Notes: a model not told the origin generated them from the letters alone. DNA of 64,000 nt from Dechloromonas sp. UBA6271 (GCA_002440665.1 DJUX01000014.1:1-64000); one strand, 5' to 3'. Positions 42,501 through 51,814 are shown, numbered from the stretch's first letter. Made by a program: numbers and translations.

Positions 42501-44536
42501 ATCTGCTCGATCGCGACCCGGGTTCCAGCCTCGTCGACAATCGCGGCCCTGATCGCGTCAATTATCTTGCCGGGGACAACAGCAACGAAGGCACGATAGG
42601 TTACAACTGGCGTAGCCGCAGCGTGCCGCGCTCGCTGACCCTGCTCGACGGAACGGCGCTGACCACACCAGAGGGATCGCTCGGCGACTTCATCAATTCA
42701 TCGCCACTGTACGTTCGCTACCCCAGCGCCACCAATGTTCCAGCTGCCGATTACCTGACCTTCAAGGCCTATGCGGCAGCGGTGGCTTCGCGCACGCCCG
42801 TGCTCTACGCCGGCGGCAATGACGGCATGCTGCATGCCTTCGATGCGTCCGACTTGTCCGACAATGGGGGAACAACGGTTGGCGCGACCGCCAACAGCGG
42901 CAAGGAAGTTCTCGCCTATGTTCCGGCCGCGGTGTACTCCAAGTTGAACCAATTGACGTGGACCAACTACGCCCACAAATATTATGTCGATGGCACCCCG
43001 GTCGCTGCCGATGCGCAACTGAGCAGCGCCACCTGCACGCCAAGTTCCGACGCGACCAAGTGCTGGCGGACGATCGTTACCGGTGGCCTCAATGCCGGCG
43101 GCCAGGGCGTCTACGCACTGAATGTCACCGACCCCTCGACATTCGCCAGCGGATCGGCGAAATCCCTTGTGCTCTGGGAATTCAACGACCGTGACGACGC
43201 GGATCTTGGCCATACGTTCGTGCAACCGATAGTCCGCAAAATGAATAACGGCAAATGGGCCGTGATCTTTGGCAATGGCTACAACAATACCGATTCAGAC
43301 GGCAGCGTCAGCACGACTGGCGACGCCTATCTGTATATCCTGTACGTTGATGGACCGGGCTATGCCGGCACCGGCCGCGGCCAATCATGGACCTTGGGGA
43401 CCAACTATCACAAGATCCGGCTGCCGGCGCCGAATGCGGGTGCGGCACCGCTCAGCCCGGCCAACGGCCTGTCGACGGTCTTCGGGATCGACAAGGATAG
43501 CGACAATGTCGTCGACTACCTGTACGCCGGTGATCGTTATGGCAACGTATGGAAGGTCGACGTGAGCAACGCCAACCCTGCGAACTGGGGGTCCGCCTTC
43601 AGTTCGGGCAGCACGCCGCTGCCATTGTTTACCGCTGTGACGGGTGATACGCTGCCCCTGAGAGAGCAGATTACCAGCAGCCCGATTGTCACGACACACC
43701 CGAATGGCGGTTTCATGGTCATGTTCGGAACCGGGTCGTTCGTCGATGACAGCGATAACCAGACGCCATTCTCGGGCAATTCGTTCTACGGCATTTGGGA
43801 CAAGGACGACGGCACCAGGGTGACCAGCCGCAGCGATCTGCAAAAGCAGGCTAGCTTGGCCAAGGCCACCAGCGGCGCCGACGTTTATGGCCTGCAATCC
43901 GATTGCGTGCCGCAATACTCGGCGACACCTGCGGCGCCAACCACGGCGACGGCAACGTGCCCGGCGTCTCTGGCACCGGCCTTGACGAGTGGTGCGGTAC
44001 CTCAGCAGTTGGGTTGGGTGCTGGATCTGAAGAACGATCCGGCGGTCACCGGCAACAGCGGCGAACGCTATATCTCGTCGGTTCTGCCAATTCTCGAAGG
44101 CGGGTTGCTGACTTTCGTGACCCTGACGCCGTCGGGTGACGTCTGCGGTGGCAGTGCCTACGACTGGACTTACAACCTCGACTACCTGAGCGGTGGCGCC
44201 TACTCCAAGGCCGTCTTTTACGACACTACTGTCACCACTACTGGCACCACGTCGACGCCAACCAGTCTTTCCTTCACTGTTGGGGGTGTAGCCGTTCCCA
44301 ACAAGCACCCCAGCGGGAAGCAACTCTCGACGAAACTCGGACAAAATCCGAAACGGATCTATTACGATACCGACAAGGGTCGCGCCGACCCGTCGGCCGG
44401 CTGCAATCCGTTCATCAAGGGCCGCCCGTGCAAGAAGGTCAAGCGTGCCTGCGATATCGTGACGATCACCGGCGGTTGCTCAAGCGTGACGCCCCCTGCA
44501 ACCGGACGGCTGAACTGGCGCCAGATCACTCAGTAA
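39575..44536 (+). CDS. pilY1: PilY1-family type IV pilus tip adhesin
   Basis: A 1653-residue secreted pilus-tip protein. A signal peptide (MSRNLKSLSLGLAGLVCALPALA) is followed by a PilY1-type N-terminal region. The C-terminal ~650 residues form the beta-propeller (RTPVLYAGGNDGMLHAFDA, VIFGNGYNNTDSDG, FGIDKDSDNVVDYLYAGDRYGNVWKVD). The DKDSDNVVD loop near residue 1306 matches the calcium-binding DxDxDxxxD site needed for pilus extension in Pseudomonas PilY1. Unusual are three imperfect Cys-containing repeats at about 190-242, 267-320 and 345-396. The GGAGG at 39560-39565 supports ATG 39575 over 39557. It is placed between pilX and pilE. Confidence 0.93.
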   Translation: MSRNLKSLSLGLAGLVCALPALAGTLSDSPLFLQSAVPPNVLFSLSVEFPTANTAAYQGTNDYSETNTYLGLFDPDKCYTYNSTNSWFSPAAQATSHACSGQWSGNFLNWASMTGLDEFRFAMTGGDRYVDTATQTVLQRTYQSGQGGTSNFPQKTYQGATATPFAATIALTIDNQGLGTQMRVSDSGSATADCSSPTLSGTTFSCNLATRTTPAATGTCTSWTGAGTQSNPYRCSTFGAFSGVFSLAGVPTGTAGTKSNAATTSTDTVTCTNPSVSGSTFNCTLTDTASNVGSCNAWSGSGTSSQPFYCSNFGAFGNSTFATTTRATASTYTQTATASNTANVDQNTCSMSSSSPYTITCTLQSPSTGNITCIPNATGDLGNGTGRYCGANSTWTFSASGSTYSSHNNSSTRRGGSGNRYYPPSRVTFNTQTTTTFYYTPSYSGTDTSNAFWYYSDYSLAFGNSALYQVRAEVCQPTPATGTSRETNCVKYGTSSYKPVGEVQRNGEKMRFGLFSYYNANDIDNAVMRSKAKYVAPLKWSSSGGSVTNTAAEWNAADGTLVTNPDPSTTQTSSVTYSKSGVINYVNQFGTVSQNYKTYDNVGKLYYETLKYLRGSSPTTAFYTRATAGNSDGFPVITTWDDPVQYWCQKNYIIAMGDTHTHCDKRLPGGTSTSYGAGQCTGNSQTSDLGSLGGDSSINVATMTNALGTLEGYSNLANTFGFSGSASFYMSGLSYWAAKDGFRTITDSAGISHLIKAKTYVIDVQEYGDKGAPGSGWPGSQYWLAAKYGGVNNPPPQNPPLGDFTFDSSGNPLYWSKTMPGYTGAWPLGLLPAGNPADMIAAVRGALSSIASQTGAGSAVGVSTGDLRTGNGTNLFSATYNTAGWFGDVRAYTLNSNLSISTAPTWSASRYLNPTTLNATGSGNWANRRILTFHDGLTASGTADTDPLGRQGGDFQTSSSSGSLAFGTGFSARQQDLLDRDPGSSLVDNRGPDRVNYLAGDNSNEGTIGYNWRSRSVPRSLTLLDGTALTTPEGSLGDFINSSPLYVRYPSATNVPAADYLTFKAYAAAVASRTPVLYAGGNDGMLHAFDASDLSDNGGTTVGATANSGKEVLAYVPAAVYSKLNQLTWTNYAHKYYVDGTPVAADAQLSSATCTPSSDATKCWRTIVTGGLNAGGQGVYALNVTDPSTFASGSAKSLVLWEFNDRDDADLGHTFVQPIVRKMNNGKWAVIFGNGYNNTDSDGSVSTTGDAYLYILYVDGPGYAGTGRGQSWTLGTNYHKIRLPAPNAGAAPLSPANGLSTVFGIDKDSDNVVDYLYAGDRYGNVWKVDVSNANPANWGSAFSSGSTPLPLFTAVTGDTLPLREQITSSPIVTTHPNGGFMVMFGTGSFVDDSDNQTPFSGNSFYGIWDKDDGTRVTSRSDLQKQASLAKATSGADVYGLQSDCVPQYSATPAAPTTATATCPASLAPALTSGAVPQQLGWVLDLKNDPAVTGNSGERYISSVLPILEGGLLTFVTLTPSGDVCGGSAYDWTYNLDYLSGGAYSKAVFYDTTVTTTGTTSTPTSLSFTVGGVAVPNKHPSGKQLSTKLGQNPKRIYYDTDKGRADPSAGCNPFIKGRPCKKVKRACDIVTITGGCSSVTPPATGRLNWRQITQ

Positions 44537-44549
44537 CCAGAGACAAGAC

Positions 44550-45005
44550 ATGCAAAAACGTAGCCGAGTCAGCGGGTTCACTCTCATCGAACTGATGATC
44601 GTCGTCGCGATCGTGGGGATTCTGGCGACCATCGCCTATCCTGCCTATCAGGACTATGTGCGCAGATCTGCCCGGGCCGAAGCCCGGGCAGCAATGCTGA
44701 ACATGGCCCAATTGCAGGAGCGGAATTTTTCTGACCGGGGAGCGTATGTGGTCATTTCCAGCGCCCAGAGAAACGATGGCTGGGCAAATGCCAATTGGTC
44801 GGGTGGCAGTTCGCACGCCGAACGTAAATACGAGATTACGGTAGCCCTGAATGTCGTGGACGCGAACGGCAATACGCAGCCATATGCAATAACTGCCACG
44901 CCGGCGGCTGGACGCTGGTCGGACCCAGCGTGCGGCTTCCTTACTCTCGACAGCGCCGGCGCCAAATCCAGTTCTGCTGGCACGGCCGCCAATTGCTGGA
45001 AATAG
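44550..45005 (+). CDS. pilE: Type IV pilus minor pilin PilE
   Basis: A 151-residue type IV pilin with leader MQKRSRVSG and helix FTLIELMIVVAIVGILATIAYPAYQDYVRRSARAEARAAML. The globular part shows Q-x-ERNFSDRGAY and a C-terminal disulphide region (SDPACGFLTLDSAG...NCWK). It closes the minor-pilin operon. The 71-bp gap after it (45006-45076) has AGCCTTG...CAAGGCT, a weak hairpin without a T-run. Confidence 0.92.
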   Translation: MQKRSRVSGFTLIELMIVVAIVGILATIAYPAYQDYVRRSARAEARAAMLNMAQLQERNFSDRGAYVVISSAQRNDGWANANWSGGSSHAERKYEITVALNVVDANGNTQPYAITATPAAGRWSDPACGFLTLDSAGAKSSSAGTAANCWK

Positions 45006-45076
45006 TCCGGTTACGGCCGATTTAGCCCCAAGCCTTGGCGATCGACTGACCGTTCAAGGCTGCGGGCGCACATAAA

Positions 45077-45997
45077 TTACGCCAAGCCCTTCGGCAGTGG
45101 AAACGAAACCCCTTCCTCAACCCCGGCCCGTTGCCCGACTTCCGCACCCGTCAGTTCCCTGATGCGGTCAACGACGCGCTGAACGAGGATTTCCGGCGCT
45201 GATGCACCGGCGGTGACGCCGATGTTCTGCTTGCCGGCGAGCCAGGCCGGGTCGATTTCCGTTGGCCCGTCGATCAGGTAGGCAGCGACGCCGCGCGCAA
45301 TGGCGACTTCCTTCAACCGGCGGGAATTCGAACTGTTCGGGCTGCCGACGACGATAACGAGGTCGCATTCCCCGGCCAAGTCCTTGACTGAATCCTGGCG
45401 GTTTTGCGTCGCATAGCAGATGTCGTCCTTCTTCGGCCCCTGAACTTGCGGGAACTGTTCTTTGAGTTTGGCAATGACCACCGAGGCATCGTCGACCGAC
45501 AGGGTGGTCTGGGTTACGAAGGAAAGATGGGCGGGATCATGAACTTGCAAGCGAGCAACGTCTTCCACGGTGTCGACGAGATACATGCCATCCGGGCTCT
45601 GCCCCATGGTGCCCTCGACCTCCGGATGACCCTTGTGGCCGATCATGATGACCTCCCGCGCCTGATTGCGCATCTTGCCGACTTCGACGTGTACCTTGGT
45701 GACCAGCGGGCAGGTGGCATCGAAGACCTTGAGGCCTCGGTCCTCAGCCTCGGTACGTACCGCCTTTGAAACACCGTGCGCACTGAAGATGACGGTGCTG
45801 CCAGCCGGCACCTCGGCCAGTTCCTCGATGAAAACCGCCCCCTTGGCGCGCAGGTCGTCGCAGACGAACTTGTTGTGCACGACTTCGTGCCGCACATAGA
45901 TCGGCGCGCCGAATTTTTCCAGGGCGCGTTCGACGATGGCGATGGCGCGCTCGACGCCGGCGCAAAAGCCGCGTGGGTTGGCGAGGAGAATTTGCAT
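45077..45997 (-). CDS. ispH: 4-hydroxy-3-methylbut-2-enyl diphosphate reductase
   Basis: A 306-residue iron-sulfur enzyme for the last step of the MEP isoprenoid pathway. The cluster Cys residues are in NPRGFCAGVERAI, DATCPLVTKVH and DDICYATQNRQ. HEVVHNKFV and VGSPNSSNSRRL are also present. It overlaps fkpB by 1 bp and ends the ribF-ileS-lspA-fkpB-ispH run. Dxs and IspA of the same pathway are also in the window. Confidence 0.98.
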   Translation of the reverse strand: MQILLANPRGFCAGVERAIAIVERALEKFGAPIYVRHEVVHNKFVCDDLRAKGAVFIEELAEVPAGSTVIFSAHGVSKAVRTEAEDRGLKVFDATCPLVTKVHVEVGKMRNQAREVIMIGHKGHPEVEGTMGQSPDGMYLVDTVEDVARLQVHDPAHLSFVTQTTLSVDDASVVIAKLKEQFPQVQGPKKDDICYATQNRQDSVKDLAGECDLVIVVGSPNSSNSRRLKEVAIARGVAAYLIDGPTEIDPAWLAGKQNIGVTAGASAPEILVQRVVDRIRELTGAEVGQRAGVEEGVSFPLPKGLA

Positions 45998-46428
45998 TAC
46001 ATGATTCCGATGATTTTTACCTCGAAGCGGATTGTCTTGCCCGCCATCGGGTGGTTGAAGTCGAAGAGCGCGTGCGTGGCGTCCAGTTCGCGCAGGAAGC
46101 CGGCGAAGGTGCCACCGTTGGGCGCGGTGAATTCGACGACGGAGTTCTCCTTGAGTTCCATGTCGGCTGGCAAACCACTGCGGGCGAGGCGCTCGACGAG
46201 GCGCGGATTGTGCTGGCCGAAGGCCTGTTCCGGCTCCAGCTCGAAGACGAAATGCTCCTGCGCCGGCAGGCCGATCAGCACGTTTTCGAGGTTTTCGGCG
46301 AGTTGGCCACTACCCATCTGCAGGGTGGCCGGGCTCATGTCGAAGGTGGACAGGAACTCCTCGCCGTCGAGCGCGGTGATGCGGTAATGCAGGGTCAGGT
46401 AGCTGTCGGAACGGACGGTGTCGCTCAT
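45997..46428 (-). CDS. fkpB: FKBP-type peptidyl-prolyl cis-trans isomerase (SlpA/FkpB)
   Basis: A 143-residue SlyD-like isomerase: MSDTVRSDSYLTLHYRITALDGEEFLSTF, MGSGQLAENLENVLIGLPAQEHFVFELEPEQAFG (insert-in-flap domain), FDFNHPMAGKTIRFEVKIIGI. ATG 46428 overlaps the lspA TGA. It lacks the His-rich tail of SlyD. Confidence 0.95.
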   Translation of the reverse strand: MSDTVRSDSYLTLHYRITALDGEEFLSTFDMSPATLQMGSGQLAENLENVLIGLPAQEHFVFELEPEQAFGQHNPRLVERLARSGLPADMELKENSVVEFTAPNGGTFAGFLRELDATHALFDFNHPMAGKTIRFEVKIIGIM

Positions 46429-46931
46429 CGGGGAATCTCTTTCTTGTCTGTTGTGGTCAACGTCGAAAAAGCCAGCAAAATGGCGCCGACGGTAATGGCT
46501 GAGTCGGCGACGTTGAAGGCCGGCCAGTACCAACCGGCGGCATGCCATTGAATGAAATCGACCACCGCGCCGAAGCGCACGCGGTCGATCACGTTGCCCA
46601 GCGCCCCGCCCATGACCAGCGCCAGGGCGAGCGAGAGCAGTTTCTGCTCCGGGTGCTTGCGCAACTCCAGTGCAATCCAGCCGGAGACGGCAAGCGCCAG
46701 CGCCGTGAAAAACCAGCGCTGCCAGCCCGGCTGGTCGGCCAGGAAACTGAAGGCAGCGCCCGTGTTGTAAGTCAGCACCCAGTTCCAGAACGGTGCGACA
46801 TAGATCGTCTGGCCGAATTCGATATGGTTCAGGACGATCCATTTGCTGAACTGGTCGAGCACGACGACCAGACTGGCAAGGCCATACCAGAGCCCCGCCT
46901 TAGGCACAGCTGCGTGCCTCGCCCTCGCCAT
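46425..46931 (-). CDS. lspA: Lipoprotein signal peptidase
   Basis: A 168-residue inner-membrane aspartyl peptidase (signal peptidase II) with four membrane spans. The two catalytic Asp residues are in GNVIDRVRFGAVVDFI and FNVADSAI. The start at 46931 (MARARHAAVPKAGLWYG) overlaps the ileS 3' end by 32 bp. Its last ~35 bp carry a variant copy of the dispersed element (CTGTTGTGGTCAACG, plus strand 46447 onward). Confidence 0.96.
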   Translation of the reverse strand: MARARHAAVPKAGLWYGLASLVVVLDQFSKWIVLNHIEFGQTIYVAPFWNWVLTYNTGAAFSFLADQPGWQRWFFTALALAVSGWIALELRKHPEQKLLSLALALVMGGALGNVIDRVRFGAVVDFIQWHAAGWYWPAFNVADSAITVGAILLAFSTLTTTDKKEIPR

Positions 46932-49698
46932 ACAGATTGCTGACACAACGACCGCACAGGGTCGGATGCTCGGCATTGGCACCGACTTCTTCGCGCACAT
47001 GCCAGCAGCGCTCACACTTCGCATGTTCCAGCGGCGTCGCGATGACCTGCTCGGTTTCATCCCTGACGACTGCGGTCGACGAACAAATAAAGACGAATTT
47101 CAGGTCGTCGCCGAGCGCCGCCAGCGCCTCGAATTTCTCGCCGGCACAACGGATCTCGACGGCAGCCTGCAGCGCGGAACCGATCTTTCCGGCTTCGCGC
47201 TGGGCTTCCAGGGCCTTGGTCACGTCGGCCCGCGCCATGCGGATCAGCGCCCACTTGGCGAGCATTTCGCCCTCGCCTTCCGGCTTGGGCAGGTCGTGCC
47301 AGAGCTGGAACATCACGGAATCATCGGCATTACCGCCCAGCACCTGCCATACCTCTTCGGCAGTGAATGAGGTGATCGGCGCCAGCAGGCGGACGAAGCT
47401 TTGCGTGATGTGCCAAAGCGCAGATTGGGCCGAGCGGCGGGCGGCCGATTTCGGCGCCGTGGTGTATAGACGATCCTTCAGGATATCTAGGTAGAAGCCG
47501 CCGAGGTCTTCCGAGCAGAAGGTTTGCAGCGCCTGCACGACGCGGTGGAATTCGTAACGATCGTAATCGGCGCGGCAGCTTTCCTGCAGTTCACGTGTCA
47601 GCGCCAGGGCATAGCGGTCGATTTCCAGCCACTGCTCGACCGGCAGCATATCCTTGCCCGCATCGAAATCGGACACATTGGCGAGCAGGAAGCGCAGCGT
47701 GTTGCGGATGCGGCGATAGCCTTCGACGACGCGCTTGAGGATTTCATCGGAAATCGTCAGTTCGCCGGAATAATCGGTCGACGCCGTCCACAAGCGCAGG
47801 ATGTCGGCGCCCATCTTGTCGGACACCTGCTGCGGGGCAATGACGTTGCCCTTGGACTTCGACATCTTGTGGCCCTTGCCGTCGACGACGAAGCCGTGCG
47901 TCAGCAGCGCCTTGTACGGGGCGCGGCCGTCGATGGCACAGCCGGAAAGCAGCGAGGACTGGAACCAGCCACGATGTTGGTCCGAACCTTCGAGGTACAT
48001 GTCGGCCGGATAAGTCGATTGGGCAGCGTGCGAGCCGCGCAGCACATGCCAGTGCGTGGTGCCGGAATCGAACCAGACGTCGAGCGTGTCCTTCATCTTG
48101 ACGTACTGTTCGGCCTCGGCGCCGAGCAGTTCGGCGGCATCGAGACTGAACCAGGCTTCGATGCCGGCCTGCTCGACGCGCAGGGCGACCTGCTCGATCA
48201 GTTCGGCCGTGCGCGGATGCGGCTGACCGGTTTCCCTGTGCAGGAAGAACGGGATCGGCACGCCCCAGTTGCGCTGGCGCGAGACGCACCAGTCGGGACG
48301 GGTCTTCATCATCGCCTCCAGGCGCGCGCGCCCCCAGGCCGGGAAGAACTGCGTCTCGTCGACGGCGCGCTCGGCGATCCAGCGCAGGGTCGGTGCTTCC
48401 TCGCCCTTGCGGTTTTCCATGCCGATGAACCATTGGGTGGTGGCGCGGAAGATGATCGGCGTTTTGTGGCGCCAGCAGTGCGGGTAGCTGTGCTGGATTC
48501 TCTCGGTTTTGAGCAGTCGACCGCGACTTTCGAGTTCCTGCAGCACCAGCGGGTTGGCCTCCCAGACGCTCTTGCCGGCCAGTTCGCCGACCGCCAGCGC
48601 CGGCGTCGTGCTGATGAACCTGCCGTCGTTGCCGACCGGGTTGTTCACCGGCAGGCCGTATTTCTTGCCGATGTTGTAGTCGTCCACACCATGCGCCGGG
48701 GCGGTGTGTACCAGGCCGGTACCGGCTTCGGTAGTGACGTGCGTGCCGCAGATGATGGCGACGTCGCGATTCTGGAACGGGTGCTTCAACAAGATCTGGT
48801 CGAGCTTGTCGCCGGTCGTCGAGGCCACCGCCGTGCCCTCCAGGCCATAGCGTTTGAGCGCCGCATCGGCCAACTCGCGCACCAGAATCAGCGCGCCCTT
48901 CTCCGTTTCGATCAGATCGTAGGTCAGTTCCGGATGCACGCTGACCGCCTCGTTGGCCGGCAACGTCCACGGGGTCGTCGTCCAGATCACCGCGAAAGCC
49001 GGGCCGCGCAGATGTGTCAGGCCGAAAGCGGCAGCCAGTTTGGTGGCGTGGTTTTCATGGACTTCGAAGGCAACGTCGATGGCCGGCGAGTTCTTGTCCT
49101 CATACTCGACCTCGGCCTCGGCCAGCGCCGAACCGCAGTCCAGGCACCAGTTGACCGGCTTCAGCCCCTGGTAGAGGTAGCCCTGCTCCAGAATCTTGCC
49201 CAACGCCCGGATTTCCTCGGCCTCGGCCTTGAAGGCCATGGTCAGGTAGGGGTTGTCCCATTCTCCGAGCACGCCGAGGCGGATGAAATCCTTCTTCTGG
49301 CGCTCGACCTGCTCGGCGGCATAGGCACGGCACAGTTCGCGCACCTTGTCGGCCGGAATGTTCTTGCCGTGCAGCTTTTCGATCTGGTGCTCGATCGGCA
49401 GGCCATGGCAGTCCCAGCCTGGCACGTAGGGCGCGTCTAAGCCGGAAAGCGTCTTCGAGCGAACGATGATGTCCTTCAGAATCTTGTTAACCGCATGGCC
49501 GATATGAATATCGCCGTTGGCATACGGCGGACCATCGTGCAGCACGAAGCGCGGGCGGCCGGCGCTGATTTCGCGGATGCGCTGGTAGAGTTTCTTTTCC
49601 TGCCACTGGCCAACCCATTGCGGCTCGCGCTTGGGCAGGTCGCCGCGCATCGGGAAGGCGGTATCCGGCAGGTTCAGGGTGTCTTTGTAATCAGCCAT
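46900..49698 (-). CDS. ileS: Isoleucyl-tRNA synthetase
   Basis: A 932-residue class I synthetase. It has the HIGH motif in PPYANGDIHIGHAVNK, an editing CP1 domain (TTPWTLPANEAV, GTGLVHTAPAHGVDDY), the KMSKS loop in KGHKMSKSKGNV and the C-terminal zinc finger CERCWHVREE...LCGRCVSNL. The start MADYKDTLNLPDTAFPMRG is standard. ribF lies 9 bp upstream. Confidence 0.99.
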   Translation of the reverse strand: MADYKDTLNLPDTAFPMRGDLPKREPQWVGQWQEKKLYQRIREISAGRPRFVLHDGPPYANGDIHIGHAVNKILKDIIVRSKTLSGLDAPYVPGWDCHGLPIEHQIEKLHGKNIPADKVRELCRAYAAEQVERQKKDFIRLGVLGEWDNPYLTMAFKAEAEEIRALGKILEQGYLYQGLKPVNWCLDCGSALAEAEVEYEDKNSPAIDVAFEVHENHATKLAAAFGLTHLRGPAFAVIWTTTPWTLPANEAVSVHPELTYDLIETEKGALILVRELADAALKRYGLEGTAVASTTGDKLDQILLKHPFQNRDVAIICGTHVTTEAGTGLVHTAPAHGVDDYNIGKKYGLPVNNPVGNDGRFISTTPALAVGELAGKSVWEANPLVLQELESRGRLLKTERIQHSYPHCWRHKTPIIFRATTQWFIGMENRKGEEAPTLRWIAERAVDETQFFPAWGRARLEAMMKTRPDWCVSRQRNWGVPIPFFLHRETGQPHPRTAELIEQVALRVEQAGIEAWFSLDAAELLGAEAEQYVKMKDTLDVWFDSGTTHWHVLRGSHAAQSTYPADMYLEGSDQHRGWFQSSLLSGCAIDGRAPYKALLTHGFVVDGKGHKMSKSKGNVIAPQQVSDKMGADILRLWTASTDYSGELTISDEILKRVVEGYRRIRNTLRFLLANVSDFDAGKDMLPVEQWLEIDRYALALTRELQESCRADYDRYEFHRVVQALQTFCSEDLGGFYLDILKDRLYTTAPKSAARRSAQSALWHITQSFVRLLAPITSFTAEEVWQVLGGNADDSVMFQLWHDLPKPEGEGEMLAKWALIRMARADVTKALEAQREAGKIGSALQAAVEIRCAGEKFEALAALGDDLKFVFICSSTAVVRDETEQVIATPLEHAKCERCWHVREEVGANAEHPTLCGRCVSNLYGEGEARSCA

Positions 49699-49707
49699 TT
49701 TGCGTGC

Positions 49708-50628
49708 TCACAGCGTGAAGAAGGCCCGCGCCGCCGCGGCATCGGCCGCGATCTGCGCCTTGAGGGCATCGAAATTGGGGAAACGTTGTTCGTTGCGCAA
49801 CTTGTGGACGAAACGCACCGAGATGTGCGCGCCGTAAATGTCACGGTCGAAATCGAAGAGATGCACCTCCAGTAGCGGCCGGGTGCCGCCGACTGTCGGA
49901 CGGATGCCGAGGTTGGCGACGCCGGGCCAGGGCTTGTCGCCCAGACCGCTGACTTCGACTGCAAAAACGCCGGCCATCGGCAGGGGATTGTGCTTGATGC
50001 GGATATTGGCCGTGGCAAAGCCGAGTTGACGGCCGATCTTGTCGCCATGAGCGACCTGGCCGTCGATGACGTAGGGACGCCCCAGCAGGCGGGCCGCGTG
50101 TTCCATGTCGCCGGTCGCCAGCGCCTGGCGGACGCCGGAACTGGACACCCTTTCGCCGTCGACCGTGACACTGCCCATCGCCTCGACGGCAAACCCATGC
50201 CGGGCGCCGGCTTTCTGCAACAGTGCAAAGTCGCCGGCACGCCCCTGGCCGAAGCGAAAATCGTCGCCGATGATCAAATGACGGACGCACAAACCGCGCA
50301 CCAGCACCCGTTCGATGAACTGGTCGGCCGACAGCGCCGCGAAGGCGGCGTTGAAGCGGCAGACCATGGCCTGCTCGACGCCTGCGTCGGCAAGCAGTTC
50401 GAGCTTCTCGCGGAAGGTCGTCAGGCGCGCCGGTGCCGAAGCCGGACTGAAGAATTCACGCGGATGCGGCTCGAAGGTGAGAATGCTGGGCGGCAGAGTG
50501 GATTGGCGCGCGACCTCACCCAAGCGGCCCAACAAGGCACCATGCCCGCGATGTACACCGTCGAAATTGCCGATCGCCAATGCCGTCGGCCCCGGAACCG
50601 GGCGCGAAAAACCGCGAAAAACCCGCAT
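49708..50628 (-). CDS. ribF: Bifunctional riboflavin kinase/FAD synthetase
   Basis: A 306-residue enzyme making FMN and FAD. The N-terminal FAD synthetase has ALAIGNFDGVHRGH and HLIIGDDFRFGQGRAGD. The C-terminal riboflavin kinase has GRPYVIDGQVAHGDKIGRQLGFATANI and NLGIRPTVGG. ATG 50628 (MRVFRGFSRP) is the family start; upstream in-frame starts add an unrelated tail. Confidence 0.96.
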   Translation of the reverse strand: MRVFRGFSRPVPGPTALAIGNFDGVHRGHGALLGRLGEVARQSTLPPSILTFEPHPREFFSPASAPARLTTFREKLELLADAGVEQAMVCRFNAAFAALSADQFIERVLVRGLCVRHLIIGDDFRFGQGRAGDFALLQKAGARHGFAVEAMGSVTVDGERVSSSGVRQALATGDMEHAARLLGRPYVIDGQVAHGDKIGRQLGFATANIRIKHNPLPMAGVFAVEVSGLGDKPWPGVANLGIRPTVGGTRPLLEVHLFDFDRDIYGAHISVRFVHKLRNEQRFPNFDALKAQIAADAAAARAFFTL

Positions 50629-50780
50629 TTTATGCCCGAAAAAATGGGTAATTATAGCGGCTTGTAATGCGCGGCGCTCGTTCCGGGTGACAGCAATCCC
50701 CGCCGGCTGCCACGAACCCACATCCGCCGGCCAAATTTGCTACATTCGGTGCTTTACTCTGGCAAAGATCGACGCCCGCC

Positions 50781-51803
50781 ATGCTCCAGCTGATCGAGCA
50801 CATCATCCGCATTTCCTCGAAGCGCGACCGCACCGAAATCAATGCGGCGCTGGTCGATGCCATGCAGGATCTTTTCAGCCCGCCGGCCTTTGCCGTTTAT
50901 CGCTGCTACCCGGCCCAGAAGAAATCGGTCGTCTTTTCCTGTGCCGGTCTGGGGCCAGCCGGGCAGTTTTCGCACAACGCCTATCTGCCGGAACGCCGCC
51001 ATTGCCAGCCGATCGAGCACGACCCGCTGCTGCTGCGTTGCCAGACGGAACACGCCATCGTCCTCGAGACACTGCCCAACGGTTCGGATCGCCTGGTATT
51101 TCCGGTCATCGAGAACAATCAGCCGGCTTATCTGATCGACATTTCCCTTCCTGTCGACTTTCCCGCTGACCGCCGCGTCCTGCTGATGGGGCTGGTGGAG
51201 TATTTCGGACACCATATCTCACTGCTCGACTACGGCGAGGCCGATACGCTGACCGGCCTCGCCAATCGCAAGACCTTCGACAAACACCTGTTCGAAGTCC
51301 TCGGCAAGGCCGCCAACGACGACGCCCGGCAACATCCGGCCGCCCCCTGTCGGCGCCGCAGTGGTGGCAACGAGCACCACTGGCTGGCGATCTGCGACAT
51401 CGACCATTTCAAGCGCATCAACGACGGACACGGCCACCTGACCGGCGATGCGGTTCTCGTCATGTTCGGGCAACTGATGCGGGAAACCTTTCGCTATGAC
51501 GACCAGTTGTTCCGCTTTGGCGGCGAGGAATTCATCGTCGTCCTGCAACCCGCTACCGAGAAGAACGCCCTGGGCGTCTTCGAGCGTTTTCGCACCACCG
51601 TCGCCGACCGCAGCTTTGCCGACGCCGGCCGCGCGACAGTGAGCATTGGCTACTGCCGCTTGCTGCCGCACGACACCCCAACGGGCATCATCGACCGCGC
51701 CGATGCGGCGCTGTATTGGGCCAAGCAGAATGGGCGCAACCGCGTCGCCTGCTACGACACGCTGATTGCTTCAGGGGCGCTTACGACCACCGCCGTCCAG
51801 TAA
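50781..51803 (+). CDS. Diguanylate cyclase (GGDEF)
   Basis: A 340-residue cytoplasmic protein with an N-terminal GAF-like sensory region (~1-150) and a GGDEF domain (~155-325). The active site is FRFGGEEF. An inhibitory I-site RxxD (RYDD) lies exactly five residues before GGEEF, so feedback by c-di-GMP is expected. A loop of basic and polar residues (ARQHPAAPCRRRSGGNEHH) is inserted between ANRKTFDKHLFEV and the DIDHFKRIND motif. It stands alone between ribF and amiC. Confidence 0.9.
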   Translation: MLQLIEHIIRISSKRDRTEINAALVDAMQDLFSPPAFAVYRCYPAQKKSVVFSCAGLGPAGQFSHNAYLPERRHCQPIEHDPLLLRCQTEHAIVLETLPNGSDRLVFPVIENNQPAYLIDISLPVDFPADRRVLLMGLVEYFGHHISLLDYGEADTLTGLANRKTFDKHLFEVLGKAANDDARQHPAAPCRRRSGGNEHHWLAICDIDHFKRINDGHGHLTGDAVLVMFGQLMRETFRYDDQLFRFGGEEFIVVLQPATEKNALGVFERFRTTVADRSFADAGRATVSIGYCRLLPHDTPTGIIDRADAALYWAKQNGRNRVACYDTLIASGALTTTAVQ

Positions 51804-51814
51804 GCGCTGCCACT

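Noticed and set aside
45032..45062. Terminator after pilE
   Set aside because: The AGCCTTG...CAAGGCT stem has a 17-nt loop and no T-run, so it is too weak to call.
47524..49440. 638-codon plus-strand open frame
   Set aside because: Antisense to ileS with no domain; the HIGH and KMSKS motifs are on the minus strand.
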